Shown one piece after another: positions 36,286 through 52,287 of a stretch of DNA of 64,000 nucleotides. A program made the translations under genes and the position numbers. Source of the stretch: Casuarina equisetifolia. Taxonomy: Eukaryota > Streptophyta > Magnoliopsida > Fagales > Casuarinaceae. The stretch's first letter is position 1. The number at the start of each line of letters is the position of its first letter. The notes below the pieces were generated by a model. That model made no database searches, had not been told where the DNA came from, and saw only the letters and a program-made list of their open reading frames with translations. The stretch spans positions 12,574,501-12,638,500 of the forward strand of contig CM052360.1 in the NCBI GenBank assembly GCA_028551475.1. The letters run 5' to 3'.

Positions 36286-37525
36286 GGAAGTCCCGTCCAA
36301 GTTAATCTTTGAACCCCGCTCAGTTTCTCACTGTCTTCCAAAACCGTGAACAAGTTTAGAGCTTCGCTCTATTTTCTTGGCAACCAAACAAACAACAAGG
36401 GAAACACACCTCCTAATGTTCTGAATTTCAAAAGTAACAGACTTGAAATGGAGAGAGAGTAAGAAAATCCAAATGTTTGAGAAATATTCGAAACGCGCCA
36501 AGTCGAACCAGCGGAACAGCAGGGCAAAACCAAAAAAACCTTCGGAATTTACTTCCTCTCAAGCCCGTCATTTACATACATAAATAAAATATTAATAAAA
36601 TTTCTAGAAATCTTAATCCCCATATTAGGAATACGTGACTATTTCGTCAAAAAAATAGTTATGAATGATTACTTTTAAATACCATTCCTAACTTGGGCCC
36701 TCATAAACCTGTTAAATTTCACTGCGTTTCATACAAGCATACCGCCAGACCACCCCACTTGGCAGCTCCTTCTAGGCGACTTATAAGGCAACTCATCTAG
36801 GTTCCTTTTAATGTTTTAGTTTTAATATTAATTGGCATTATAATTGATTTTACTAGCTTTTCCAATTTGATTTGGATAATAAAAATTTCTATTCTTCTCT
36901 TCTATAATTAATGTTAATTAATGACACATAAAACCAGCTTTGAATAATTAATGCATGGTTTATATTTCTTCTCTTCCATAATTAATGTTAATTGATGCAT
37001 ACTTCACATTAGAAACAAATTTGAGTGGAAGTAGGGAATTGAAAAGGTAAGGAAAGATTGAGACCCTAGAGCATTTGTTTGATTTAGACGTGATGTTTTT
37101 GTTTCTAGTCGTGGGTGAAGGGTCACAATCTTTTACAAAAACAGGAGATTGCCGTATTGTGATATCCATATTAGCCTTTTCTGTCTGTTTTCTACTTTCT
37201 GTATTTATTTCTTGCTGCTGTTTTCTTCTTCTGGTCGCACTTCCCATCAATAACAACAGAAAGATAGAATGACCATTTGTGTAAATCAAAAACACTAATA
37301 ACTGTTCCATTTTGAGTTTTCTTGTGATCAAAACAAGCGAAAATATCACCAAATCTCCAAAACATCCACCAGGAACGACCAAAAATCTACCCTCCGACGA
37401 AACGTTACATAGAAAATAACGCGGTTGGAAGCCGGGTTTATTACAAACTCCAAATTGCGTACAGCCATAACTAAACCTTGGGGACTCAACAAACACAAAG
37501 AAGATGCCTTGGATTCAAACTAGCT
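36286..37525. other. Intergenic: PPR promoter side and GAPDH 3' region
   Basis: AT-rich. The part next to 36286 is upstream of the PPR gene; the part near 37525 is the 3' untranslated side of GAPDH. A 178-codon minus frame at 36960-37496 lies directly downstream of the GAPDH stop and is not recognised; it is probably chance within the 3' UTR. Confidence 0.5.
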
Positions 37526-40340
<2,815 letters not shown>

Positions 40341-40438
40341 TATAATCGATGAAGATAGCGCTAGAATTAGGGTTTGACTGTTTGAGAGAGTGAGAGGAGG
40401 TGACTGAGATTGAACGCAGCGACAGTGGGTTTAGGGCG

Positions 40439-40449
40439 TTTTATTTAAA
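40439..40449 (-). promoter_or_regulatory. Possible TATA box of GAPDH
   Basis: tttaaataaaa on the coding strand, about 100 bases above the ATG. A CACGTG G-box core lies at 40482-40487, a further 40 bases upstream. Both are inferred from position and motif only. Confidence 0.4.
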
Positions 40450-40499
40450 GGAAAAGGAGCCGAACGATTAGGTGGGTTCCTCACGTGCCACGCGAGTGG

Positions 40500-43095
40500 T
40501 TCCTTGGGCAAAAAGAAACTTTCCTTGAGCCGCTGATTATTACGAAGTAAATTCCTGGATGCGCCGCTGATTTAAATATGGTAGGTCACGCGCCAGTCCG
40601 CGAATCGTGCTGACGAAGCGGGCCCTGAAAAGCAAGTCGATCGACTTGCCCTGTATGCGCGTGGAATAAAATATTTTCTAGATTGGAATATTCGGACATT
40701 AGGTGACGATCCGACGGGCGAGAAGCCCGTGGGTCCCGTGGGTTGAGAGAGCGTGTCAAATTTTGAATTGGATTGGTGGGAGTCAACCAATGGGAGAGCG
40801 AGCCACGACCACGAGCACATGTGGGTCTCAACAGGCGAGAGCATTGATTCAAAGCCCGAAAAGTTGTTGCCGTGATGAGAATACCTTTTGAAGCGCCTCA
40901 CAAGACGTCGCCGTATTATCATGTTTTCATTCTCCCCTTGCGCTTTCATGTCGTCTAACTATGTTGCCCTTTCTAGAAAAACTAGATGGAAAGAATTCAA
41001 ACGATATCTGCAAAAATTTGGAACATTTACATTACTGTTGGGTAAATCGTTTGATTATGCATTTTTCCAAAACTAGAATCTAGACAATAGAAACCTTAAA
41101 ATCTACATAAATGTTACAAAAAGCTACCTCGCAAGCCACATCATCACCTCATATGTCAACCAGCCAATTTGGAGCTCCAATGTAAGATTGTTCGACGTCG
41201 AGCATCAATGACCTATGTCTAATTTACTTATTCTAAACACTCTTTACATTAGTCAACGGGTTAATTTTGTTCTTTTGTCCTTTTGTCCTTTCATCCCTTT
41301 AAGATGATTTTTGATGACTTTTTTTTTTAACACGTGAACTCAAATTTACATAATTGAACTTAAAATCAAAAAATTCCAAATAGTACATGCTTCTAATTGA
41401 ATTAACATTCATTGACAAATGACCTCAACTATATTGACAATGATCTGAAATTGTTGTAATTTTTATTTTCATAAAGTTGGTTCTTCATTGTTCACCAATC
41501 GTGGTTAACAAAGTTTAAAATATACCATGTCAAAGACTTTTGATTTAAAAATAGCATAGACATACATAATCAAAGCATATATAAACAAGACATAAGTTGG
41601 TGATGTTGAATCAATTTTGTGGATATAATTCTAAAAAACTGAATGCATGCACTATAACATCATAATACATAAGAAAGTTGACCTTTCAAGCGTGAAGCTG
41701 TGCGTCCCCCCGCACTGCCAAAACGTCTTATAGCACTCTATACGTCTAATCGTGATACCGACCATTCCAGAGACAGGCCACAAGGACTCTTCTTTACTAT
41801 TATATCACAATTTATGTAAAGTTTATAGGTACGAGCGTGATGATACATAGGGCAGGCGTGATGCATGAAGTCATGTCCGATTGATATTGCTAACCACAAA
41901 GGTTCTTAAAAAGACAGCATGAAGCGTGAAGTTGGAAATGACGGTGGGATTCGGTACTGCTGGCGACTGATTAAAATACTCGTTTTCTAGATCTGAACTT
42001 CTGTAAACTCAAGACTCGAGGCTTTTTGTAGGATAGCATCCACTTCAGAAAAATGATACCAAAAAAAGAAAAAAGGAAAGAAAGAAAGAAAGAAAGAAAA
42101 AAAGAAAGAAAAGAAATTCATTTCCGAATCAATAAAACCAACGATCCGTAAACTTTATTGTTCATCCGTAGATTTAACTTGCCTAATGTTAACGCTGCTA
42201 AATTCCATATTAAAGGTCAAACCACAACTTGACATGGTGAATTCACTCTAATAACACTTGGATTGATATCTTCCAGTGAACTTGACTTGGTGAACCCACT
42301 CCAATAACACTTGTGATTGCTCTCTTCTAATGAACTTGAATATGGGATAAGCAGTAGGTAGGTGACCAAATTTTGGGTAAGAGAAAATGTAAGAAATTTT
42401 TTTACTTCACATCGAAGATAAGTGGAATAGTTTGACCAATAAAAGGGCTTAATTACTCATTTTGAAATAAAATCCAAACCTGTGAAACTAGGCCTTGGTA
42501 TCTCAAACCTCGATCCTCTTAATGTTAAACTCTTTCATATGACCAGAAGTCTGTCTCACAAAGGCGGCAAGTAATTTAAAGTCGTGGTTGGCCAGGATCT
42601 CTGTGGATCTCGTATTTTACTTCTACGACTCTTCTTCCCGAACCAAACACAGAAGCCAAAACCATTTTATGTCCTTTTTAATCTTTCGTCGAGCAATATT
42701 CCTGGGAATCCTTTTGTTCGGTGGGAACAGCCTGTGGTTGTTCGGCACGCAACTTCTTACAAGTATAACTGAGTTTCTGCAAATAACCCCACGGAACATT
42801 CGGAAAGCACATTCCGATGCCTTAGGCGTCAAAAATATAGGAACCTTCCAATCCCCGCCATCGATTCAGTACATCAGCTGTCAGCCGTTCATTATTGACC
42901 CGTTCCTTTTCATACGCGGTTGCCTTTTGTATGTTTTTTTGACTGCACTCTCCCGCAGCCCACAAAGCCGTGGCTTTTCTTACATAGACCGGATATCTTG
43001 CAAAAAGTTTCCTTTCCGATTCTCCGGGAAACTCTTGGAGAAGGGCTGCCTCTTTCTGGTTTGGTCTCTTCTCTCGTCTCTCCTGCGACTGCGTC
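40500..43095. other. Intergenic region between GAPDH and B12D genes
   Basis: The two genes are divergent, so this holds both promoters. No recognisable coding sequence was found. A (GAAA)n microsatellite lies at 42057-42116. Overlapping frames up to 188 codons at 42584-43154 cross the B12D first exon in other frames and carry no known domain; the stretch just before 43096 is pyrimidine-rich and likely the B12D leader. Confidence 0.5.
42057..42116. repeat. (GAAA)n microsatellite
   Basis: Simple repeat of gaaa/aaag units in the GAPDH-B12D intergenic region. Confidence 0.95.
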
Positions 43096-44811
43096 ATGTC
43101 TCCCTCTGCAGCCAACCGTTGGTTGAGGCCCGAGGTACGTTTTATGTATACTAGTATGGGAAAGAGAGGTTTTGTTATTGCTATTTTACGTTGGTCTGGC
43201 CTGACATGTTTAACTTCATTGGTATATTTGATGGTAGCATGAGTCTTTGGATCTGCAACTCGTTGTTCGGAGTATCGGTTTGTTGGTTAATGTTCTAGTT
43301 CTTTGACGCTTGTGCTTTTAGATATTAGAGTTGAAACTAAATCTGGAGTAACGCTTTCGTCTATTTCTTTAGTCAGGTTTCCAAGCTGTTGTAACAATCT
43401 TATAAGTCTAGCAGATCCGGATGAAAGCTGACTGTGATTTGCCTAAACTTTGTTATGAAGCATGCTTGTCAATGATTTTGAGATTTCATTTGTCTGGTTG
43501 AGATCTTGCTAGGACATTGCCGTGAAAAATAACAGAATTGTTACCAAAAACATATTGGTGGGTGAATGATGCCTCTTTGTTGACCAGATCAATATTGTTT
43601 CTTGATCTGGGTAATCACTGAAGATAACTAGGAAGTGGGAAATACCACACACTAGTAGAACTTTCATCTTTGCATGTATAAGGATCGTTTGTGGGAGTCC
43701 AGATTGATCGGACCAAACAGGTTTTGATCTTGGAGTGTGGAGTCGTGGTTGGGGAGGCCTATGCCTGAGCGTATTGCAGAAAATTCTGTGATTACTGTAC
43801 ATGTGTGTACGTTCATGTCGATGAACTAGATAAAAGACGACACAGATCCTTCGATGATGGATGTTGTCCGCAAATGATTTACTCATTCATCTGTTTTCTT
43901 ATGCTTTTATTTTCTGGTCCGCTCGTGTCCTGTTAATGTGCTAACAAAACGTGGCTGGATGCAAATATGTGTTCTAAACAGGCCACTGTGGACAAGTGTC
44001 TGGCTGCATCTTGATTGCACAGGACACAAGCTGTAGGTTTTTGAGGAAACAACAAAGACAATTGACATCAAACCAGAGCATTTTGTTATCGCAATTGTGT
44101 AATTCTGATGTACAATTGAAGGTTTCCCTGTTTTCTGAACTGATATCATGTATCTTTATTCCTGTTTGTTCTTATTTGTTTTATGTTCTTATACTTAACC
44201 CTAGAAGTTTCTTATTGTCATCACGTGAGTATTTCTGCAAAACAATTATGTTCTAGTCTTGCCATTCAGAATAAGGTTCGTGGAGATGTATTAATGCGAT
44301 GTCTTACCTTGTCTGCAATTGTATAGGTGTATCCACTCTTTGCAGCAGTTGGCGTAGCTGTTGGCATTTGTGGCATGCAACTTATAAGGAATATCTGCAT
44401 CAACCCTGAAGTGAGGTATGTCTGTACTATGTTATACAGCATCCCAACTCTAATTTGATTTTTGCCGGTATTTAAATTACTCTAAACCGCCAACCTAAAT
44501 GCGCCTGTCCTGCGAATTTTTGGTTACTGATTAGAATCTGTCAATTCATCATCTCACCGTCTTATAATCATATGTTGGATTGAAGAAATATTTTAAATAT
44601 AGGTTGTAGGAAAAGAGAAGAGTCCACAGTCGTCTAACAAATCCAATTTGGATATGCTATCAGGGTTACCAAAGATAAGAGAGCTGCAGGAGTGCTTGAT
44701 AACTTTGAAGAGGGTGAGAAATACGCAGAACATTCCCTCAGGAAGTTTGTCCGCAACAAAAGCCCTCAGATAATGCCGTCCGTCAACAAGTTCTTCTCAG
44801 ACCCAAACTAA
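43096..44811 (+). CDS. B12D-type small membrane protein (3 exons)
   Basis: Exons 43096-43134, 44327-44415 and 44664-44811 sum to 276 nt, 91 residues; all introns are GT-AG. The protein begins MSPSAANRWLRPEVYPLFAA, has one hydrophobic span (about residues 14-35, VYPLFAAVGVAVGICGMQLI) and continues NICINPEVRVTKDKRAAGVL, FEEGEKYAEHSLRKFVRNK and ends VNKFFSDPN. This is the B12D family, related to the small NADH-ubiquinone reductase MLRQ subunit and reported in mitochondria of plants. The ATG is the first in frame with the conserved RWLRPEVYP motif, and the length is normal for the family. The molecular role in respiration is inferred from family. Confidence 0.93.
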
Positions 44812-46464
44812 ATCTAATGCTGAGATTTTTTCCACCGTAATAGAAACACTTTGTGTCTGCTTGACTGATTGATTTGGATATAGGGACATAAGATTTGTTT
44901 CCTAAACAATACATGAGGCAATTGTGAGGGAAAGGTTGCCGTGTCATTGTTCATGCTCTCGACCATTGAATAATGGAGTATATTTTTGCGAACTAAACCC
45001 CATCGTTGTTGTTCAAATACTTATAATAAGCTTTGTTCATGCTCTCGACCATTGAATAATGGAGTATATTTTTGCGAACTAAACCCCATCGTTGTTGTTC
45101 AGATACTTATAATAAGCTTTGTCCCTATATTGTACCCCATTAAGAAGACAAAAATAAAGTGATAAGCTATAGAAAAAAGGAAAGCTTTGGACAGTATTCC
45201 GGGCTGGTAATTGCAGGAAATGGAATTGCTGCTACATCTATCATATTAACTGAGAATATCTATTTTTTCCTTTTGCACGTGTATACTTCCTGAGCAGGAA
45301 AAGGCTTGAGAATCCATTGATTAACCAAATTGTTGTGCATGTTCAAGCACTTTATAACCACTTTTACGTTGCAAAAATAGAATTTGAGATCAATGGAAAT
45401 GGGAATTGACCTTTGTTAATCTAGGATATACAAAAATTGTTTACCAGTAACATGCTTTTGCAACATGCCAACATGCATCTTCTCTGCTGCAACTTCTCTT
45501 AAGATAGAATCAGCCAAATTAAGGACAATTGCTCTTATATATCATCGTCTGCGATACCTTGTCTCTGCCTTGCGAGCAGCTGACATCCCTTTTTGGCTTA
45601 ACAAAACTTGCAACTTCATCTTCCAAAGGGGTCCTATCTCCGCACTTGGTTCACTCAAATGATAGGGCTCCACGCCTTGTGTTGATCACGTCAGTCCCGC
45701 TTAAAACCACTATGTGAGGCCCCTCATGCCTTTTCCTTGACTTTGATGTTAGAACATGGAATACAAGAACTGCTTTTAAAGCTTTGCCAAGATGATCCTC
45801 ATCTTTGTGGAGGCATCAGCAAAATGATGAAAACATTAAACCTAAGTTTTTTGAGCTTTGAGTGGGAGAATCTTGTCTTCAGAACTAGACCCACTGGGCC
45901 CCGACATTGATACATTCTTATGTCTATAGAGCGTGGAAAGTACAAGGGGAGAAGTGTAATTATCCTTTCCCCAATTCTAGGGAGTAATAGTGCCTTTTGT
46001 ACCTACGGTTTCTCGCTTTAGCTAAAGCTGCTAAACCAAAAAACGGAAGCAGATTCTGCATAACGGTAGTACACCGAATCTCATGACAGAAATATGAAGT
46101 TCCTAGGGCGATTATAGTTGTCAACAACATGGGTCAATTCGCAATTCGATTTACAGCAATTCTCTGTTTACAGTATTGATTATTTGAGTAGTGTTGTTGC
46201 CAACCCAAAAATTGTATTACAAACTAAGTCAGTTATCATCTCTTAGCTACAGTTGCTTCAAAATCGTATGGCTTTGGATTGTTTTTGCAGGTCATGAATC
46301 TTGAACATGTCAATGGTTAGAGTTGTTGATGTCAGTCTCATTCAAACTCCTAAGGCCATTTTTATATTGTTGGCGTGATTACAATACAAATTATCGCTGT
46401 GATTTCTATATCGTCTGTCTCGGAAGGGCATTGCCAAAATCCTCTTTATTCTTGGACGATCTCC
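44812..46464. other. Intergenic region between convergent B12D and ABCC genes
   Basis: Both genes point into this region, so it holds their 3' untranslated ends. Apart from the 86-bp duplication no feature is recognised; short frames around 45465-45717 have no known similarity. Confidence 0.5.
44951..45122. repeat. 86-bp tandem duplication 3' of B12D
   Basis: 44951-45036 and 45037-45122 each begin tcatgctctcgaccattg and are almost identical. They lie about 140 bases past the B12D stop, in or just after its 3' UTR. Confidence 0.95.
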
Positions 46465-49400
46465 TCAAGACAGGTCCTTATCATACTTATGGTTAGATGA
46501 TCTCCTCAGGAATTCAGTCACCAACTTTGAGAATGAAGACGAATTATCCATGAGTAACTTGTCTGGGCAGTCATACTCTACAGCCTTGCCTGTAGTATGC
46601 AAAATATGCAAGGCAGTGATCAGCTCAAATCTATTCACAACAATGCATCAATCCTCATTAAGTGATATACTAACTTAAGTTCTTCCTGTTGAAACCATAT
46701 TCAGATATTTTATAACGTAAGAGAATAGAACATGCACTAGTTTCTGTTAGCAATATGACTTTTAGAAATGTTGTTTAGAGCAGAATCTTGTTTTAACTTT
46801 AACGAAAATCTACCAAATCAATCGCATTGGCACTTGAAGGTACATATCTGTGATCTACTCTTATGTTTGCTGTTATTAAAGTACCAAATTCAATCCTATT
46901 CATTCAAGAGCCAGGAAATAAGTTGTTCTAAATTTTGAGATCACATGAACTTTAACTTTTGTTGGATTTCTTAGCATACCTTCATTGAGAACTAGAACCA
47001 ATTCATGTTCTATAACAGTGGGTATACGATGAGCGACAGTGATGACAGTGCACCGCTTTGTCTCATCTCTTATTGTCTGTTGGATCAAATTATCAGTTGC
47101 AGAATCAATTGAAGCAGTAGCCTCATCCAACACAAGAATTTTTCTCTTCTTGAGAAGCACCCTGGCCAGGCAAACAAGTTGCCTTTGTCCTACACTCCAA
47201 TTTTCTCCATCTTCAGCAACTGCATCATCACTCCGATTTCAAAACAACAACAAAATCAAGCGATTAAAAAGATGACCTTCTAAAAGAAACAACAAAAGAA
47301 ACAAGGAGATAATTTGCATCATTTAATTTGCTAGTTTCTATACCTGGTGCATCAAGAAGCCTTTGATCCTGTTTCACCATCTCCGCAAGATGACACTTAT
47401 TGAGAACCTGATGGGTGAAGTAATGTTATTGAAAGCAAAAAGAGAGAAGTTCTAAAGGATTTTGTGAAATAAGTTTTATTGTTTATTTTTTTATCCTAAC
47501 CTCCCAAATTTCTTGATCTGAGTGCTGTTGTAAAGGGTCAACATTACTTCTGACTGAACCCTGAAACAAGGTTGGGTCTTGCGGTATTATACTCAACCTA
47601 GACCTTAAATCCTGTAATCCTATCTTGCAAATGTCAACTTCATCGATAAGGATGCATCCTCCAGAAGGCTCCACCACCCTAAAGAGAGCTTGAATTAAAG
47701 TTGACTTTCCACTACCTGTCCTGCCCACCACTCCAATTTTCCTCTCTCCTGGAAAGGTGCAAGTGATCCCTTTGAGAACCATTGGGAGAGTGGAATGATA
47801 TTGGACTTGAAGATTTACAAGCTTTATCGTTCCACTTGTTAGCCATTCAGGCTTGGGCCTATAGTTTTCAATCACAAGAGGTGCTTCACTTGGTATCTTA
47901 GTGAATTGAAGAATTCTCTCAACTGATATCATTTTGTTCTCTACATTGCACAGATTCCATATGACCCATGCTTGAAGAACATTTAGGTTTAGACCATAAG
48001 TAGCTGTCAATCCTGCCAAGCCTAGGATAGATGGACCAGTGTAGTAGTTCAGCATCGACATTAAATGAAGTGAATTGATACAATTTCAAATTATTGGAAA
48101 ACACAGGAAGAAGAGGAAGACAAAAATAAAGGCCTATTGAATCTTTAAAATGGATGTACCAACAAATACTACTTATATGTGTTAAACTCTGCAAAAAAAG
48201 GAGGGACAGAAAGTACTTACTGGGATCAACAGCTGACCTAGGCAAGCCCACCAAGATGACTAGAACAAGGAAGAACACCAAGTTGAAAAGAAAGTTGACT
48301 CGTATAGACAACCATTCCATTGTTGCGGAATTGTAAAAGCATACTCGAGAATAATCATCAATAATGCTCAGAATTTTAGCTAGGAAGCGATCTTCATGAT
48401 TAAAACAACGAATGATCGCTGCCCCAGCTATTGTTTCAGAAGAGTAATGGAGGATTGGTGCCTTATAAATTCCAACCATTCGAGCTAGTTCTCTAGCAGT
48501 AGTAATGTAATAAGCCTGCAAAAAAGTTGAAATAAACAAGAAAATTTTATCTTTGTCATGCCCGTAGGAATTGTAAGAAGTAGTACTTGTAATATTGAAA
48601 GAAAATTATGTATATAGCACACATGTTCATAATATATAGATAATAGGCATATATATTACTCCTTGTGGATTACATTTAGCACTAGGTCACGGTAGGTTGC
48701 TTCCAAACATAAAGGTTTGATCGTGGTGAAGTTGTTAAAAATCAAAAGAGAAATCTAAATAGGATCTGTTCTTGCCTGATACCACATGGAGATTGCCATA
48801 ACAGCAACGAAGAGGAGGAAGACTTGCCACGCCACCTGGGACATGAGGATGATGATACTGAGTAGCTGAATAAGTGCAAATACCAATCCAGCTAATCTGT
48901 ATGGAATGTCTGTGTCTACTGTGCTTTGATCTGTAGAAGACTGCAAAGATTGACAATAGAGAATAAAACTTATTATGAAATTCCATACAAACTTAAAATA
49001 AAGTAAGATCTTCTGAACTTTGAAATAAAAATAAAACTGACCCTACTGAGGATTTGACTTGAAGGCGTGAAGTCAAAAAACGAAATGGGTGCTCTGAAAA
49101 CTGAGATGATCATTCCAGAGAAGAGACGCTGTGCAGTCTCAATAGCAATAGTTGCCAACAAAACTGCCCTTCCCAATATGAATATTGAGCTCCCTCCAGA
49201 CAGCAAAACAAATATCCCTATCAACTGTTTTCTATTAACTCTTCCTTCTTCCTCTGTTGCCCATGCCATCCAGTAATTGCTGCCCATCTGTAGTCCCTGA
49301 AAGAGAACTTGACAGAGAAGGACTATGGGAACTAGAGCTCCTTTGTAAGCAGAAGTAACAAAGGTTGAGTAAACACTCCATTTCACTCTTCCAGTTTCTG

Positions 49401-52287
49401 TTTCTTCTTCTCGAGCTCTCACTGGAAGTTTCTCGTTCTTGATAGGCCCTTCAAAATTTTCTTCTACAACTCCTATTTCATTGACAGGAAAAGGTCTACT
49501 GGTTAAGGAATTGTCATGTTGATGTGAGTTGACCAGGTTCAATGATTTTCTATGAGCATCCATTTGGCTCACAAGTTCAGCACTGGGATCCGCAATTAGA
49601 TCTTCATACTTTCCCGATTGCACTATCCTTCCATTTTTCATCACCTAACATTTCAAAGTACGGGATAAGTTGCTTGAGAGGGTAATGTTGTTAATTCTGC
49701 GAGGGGAGAGGGGTGGTGGTGAGTGGAGGTGGGTGATGAACGAGAAAATAATGCAAAAAGCTTACCAGAACGATGTCTGCAGCATCTAGAAATTCTACTT
49801 GATGGGTAACATAAACAACAGTCTTCTGGGATAAAAGTTTCCAGAGACACTTCTGCAGAAACATTCTAAAACTTTTATCAAATTCAATCTCACAGTGCAT
49901 GTCCAACAAAAAAACAATTTAGACACACTATAAAATGTAACTTGCCTTGAACAAATAGGCTCCCGTATGTGCATCAACAGCACTAAGAGGATCATCCAAG
50001 AAATAAACATCAGCATCGCCATAGATTGCCCTTGCCAGCTGAATCCTCTGTTTTTGTCCTCCACTTAAGTTCATTCCCCTTTCTCCAACTACACACAAGT
50101 CTCCACCCAGCCACATCTTGATATCCTCATTCAAAGCACAAGCTTCCAATACATTCTCATAGATAGCTTTGTTCATGTCCTTGCCAAACAATATATTCTC
50201 CCTGATGGTACCTGTTTGAATCCAAGCACACTGGGGAACATACGCTTTTCTCCCATAAATCTTTATTCCTGCCCCAGAAATTCGAGGAATTTCACCTAGT
50301 ATGCTAGAGAGTAGGCTTGATTTTCCTGACCCAACTGGACCACAAATTGCAACCTTATGACCTCTCAATATATTCATCTTCTCCATTACTTTGATTGTAG
50401 GCCTCTTTAATTTTTCATCATCTATTTCCCAAGAGTATTCTCCTGTCTCAATTTCAATTGCGATATTGGAAGCTGCTGATGTATGGTAATGAATCAACTT
50501 CTTTTGATCTTCTTCTCTAATGAAATTCTTGATACGATGAATTGAGACCTTTGTTTGTGCAATCATGGCTATGAGCTCTGGTAGGTTGTAGATAGGTTCC
50601 TGTAAAATTCGAAATGTGGCTAGAGCTGAGAGGACTGTGCCTGCAGTTAACGGTTTGTTCAATGCAATACATATACCAAAAGTAGTAACCGAAACAAACG
50701 TTGGAGAAGCCCAAAAGAAAAAGGCTACGGCTGAGCAACTGTAGAGATATCTCTTCAGCCAGCTTCTCTCTGTTTCTCGAAGATGAAGGAGCTTCTTCAA
50801 GAATGTAGATTCCCATGAATGCAACTTCAAAACTCTCATGTTCTTCAAAGTCTCCGAAGTCACTTTGATTCTTGAATCCTTGGCTTCCATAATCTTGGAG
50901 TGAAGCCTTTCTTGAATATTGGCCAAAGGTGTGTTGCATATCATAACCAAGATGGTGGCAGAAAGAGCTGCTATTGAGGGGGCAGCTCCAAGATTCTTGT
51001 AAAGGATAAGTAGGGCCAGAACTACCTGGACTGGAAGCAACCAAACTCCATGAATGTACCAGCAGAAGTCTCCGATTCTTTCGGCATCCACATTGATTAA
51101 ATTTATGATTTTACCATTACTTAAACCACCATGCTTAAGGGATAAGGATTTTTTGTGAATTAATACAATTAGAGCAGCCCGTACTCGTATACCAATGCGC
51201 TGAGCACCGAAATACCACTGTCTTTGAGTTAGTGACTCCACCGTCTTTGCGAAGAAGAAAATGAATGCAAGCCCCAAACCATAAAGAAAGCTTGAATCAT
51301 CCCGCGATAAGAAAAGCACAAAGTTTGAGATGAGGAGAGGACCCATGTAGGAAGCAATTGTGTTAATTCCTGCCAGAAAAGGATGAGCAAAAGATATAAA
51401 ACCTGTGGAACTAGAAAAGAAAACAAGATTACAAAAAAGAAAATGGTACCTGCAAAAACGGCATTTTTGACTAAGGATTTCCGTATGGTGTAGGCTATGG
51501 CTTTAGTTAGTGAAGAATCTTCAAATTTCTGTTTTCTAAGGGATTCTTCCAGCAACAAGGAAGCCTCTTCTGCTGTTTCAGATTGAGGAACTGGAGGAAT
51601 ATGAGGCAATTCAAGTTTTTGAATTCGACCTCTTTTAAAGATAGGATTTAGCCACTGAAGGTAACTTGGCTCCAAATTCCGCATTGGTGAATGCAGCAGC
51701 AGAACTTCCATTTTCCTTTTCAAGTAAAGGTTCTGCAATATCGTTGTGTTGTCTGGAATACCTACTACATAAAGACTGAAACAAAGCACTATAGCGAAGG
51801 GAAGGGAAGTAAAATCGACGATGCGAGGCTCTGGCAAAACTGTTGGCAAATCCAAAGATTTCAAAAGGGTGACTGCATAGATGGAGAGATAAAGTGAACC
51901 AAAGACACAGGAGAAAACCCACCACAGAATGAGAACTATTGGCCACCTTCCGTTTCCTCCAAGACTTCTCTTCTTTGTATAGATGGTAACCATAGTTGCC
52001 ATACTCCAAGTCATGACGAAGAAGATATATTTGCGACTGATATTCCTATGATTCCCGTATTCATACAAACCAAAACCGAGGTACAAAACTGAGATTATGA
52101 CGTTGGAAAGCATGGTGATCGTAGTGAGAACTCTAAATCCTCGCGTTGATCTGTGTTCCAAATATGTATCACCACCATCTCTCCTTCGTCTCCATACATC
52201 AAGCAATACCCATGTCAGAAACGCTATCACAAATGCTACATTGACAACCTCCAAGAAGATATCCATAACAACTACAACTGGCTCCAT
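46465..52287 (-). CDS. ABCC (MRP) subfamily ABC transporter (10 exons)
   Basis: Exons: 51450-52287, 49946-51369, 49766-49852, 49042-49644, 48776-48940, 48221-48515, 47501-48021, 47344-47407, 46980-47219, 46465-46589. They sum to 4362 nt, 1453 residues, the normal size of a full-length plant ABCC. Layout: N-terminal TMD0 membrane spans (1-200), TMD1 (about 270-580), NBD1 with Walker [10 protein letters not shown] (623-631), LSGGQ (714-718) and Walker B VYFLDDP (734-740), TMD2 (about 870-1170), NBD2 with Walker [10 protein letters not shown] (1237-1245), SVGQ (1341-1344) and Walker B ILVLDEAT (D1364, E1365). All key residues are present, so it looks functional. Family members pump glutathione conjugates and organic anions, often into the vacuole; the substrate here is unknown. 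It resembles the Arabidopsis ABCC3 group. Introns 2 and 5 use GC donors (AAG/GCAAGT, CAG/GCAAGA). Confidence 0.95.

Noticed and set aside
36960..37496. 178-codon minus-strand frame after the GAPDH stop
   Set aside because: Lies in the expected 3' UTR of GAPDH, has no recognisable domain and reads as low-complexity sequence; likely chance.
42588..43154. 188-codon plus-strand frame upstream of and across B12D exon 1
   Set aside because: It is in a different frame from the conserved B12D exon it overlaps and shows no known motif; probably promoter and leader DNA.
51635..52009. 124-codon minus frame inside the ABCC gene
   Set aside because: Out-of-frame shadow of ABCC exon 1, which is supported by conserved sequence and splice sites.
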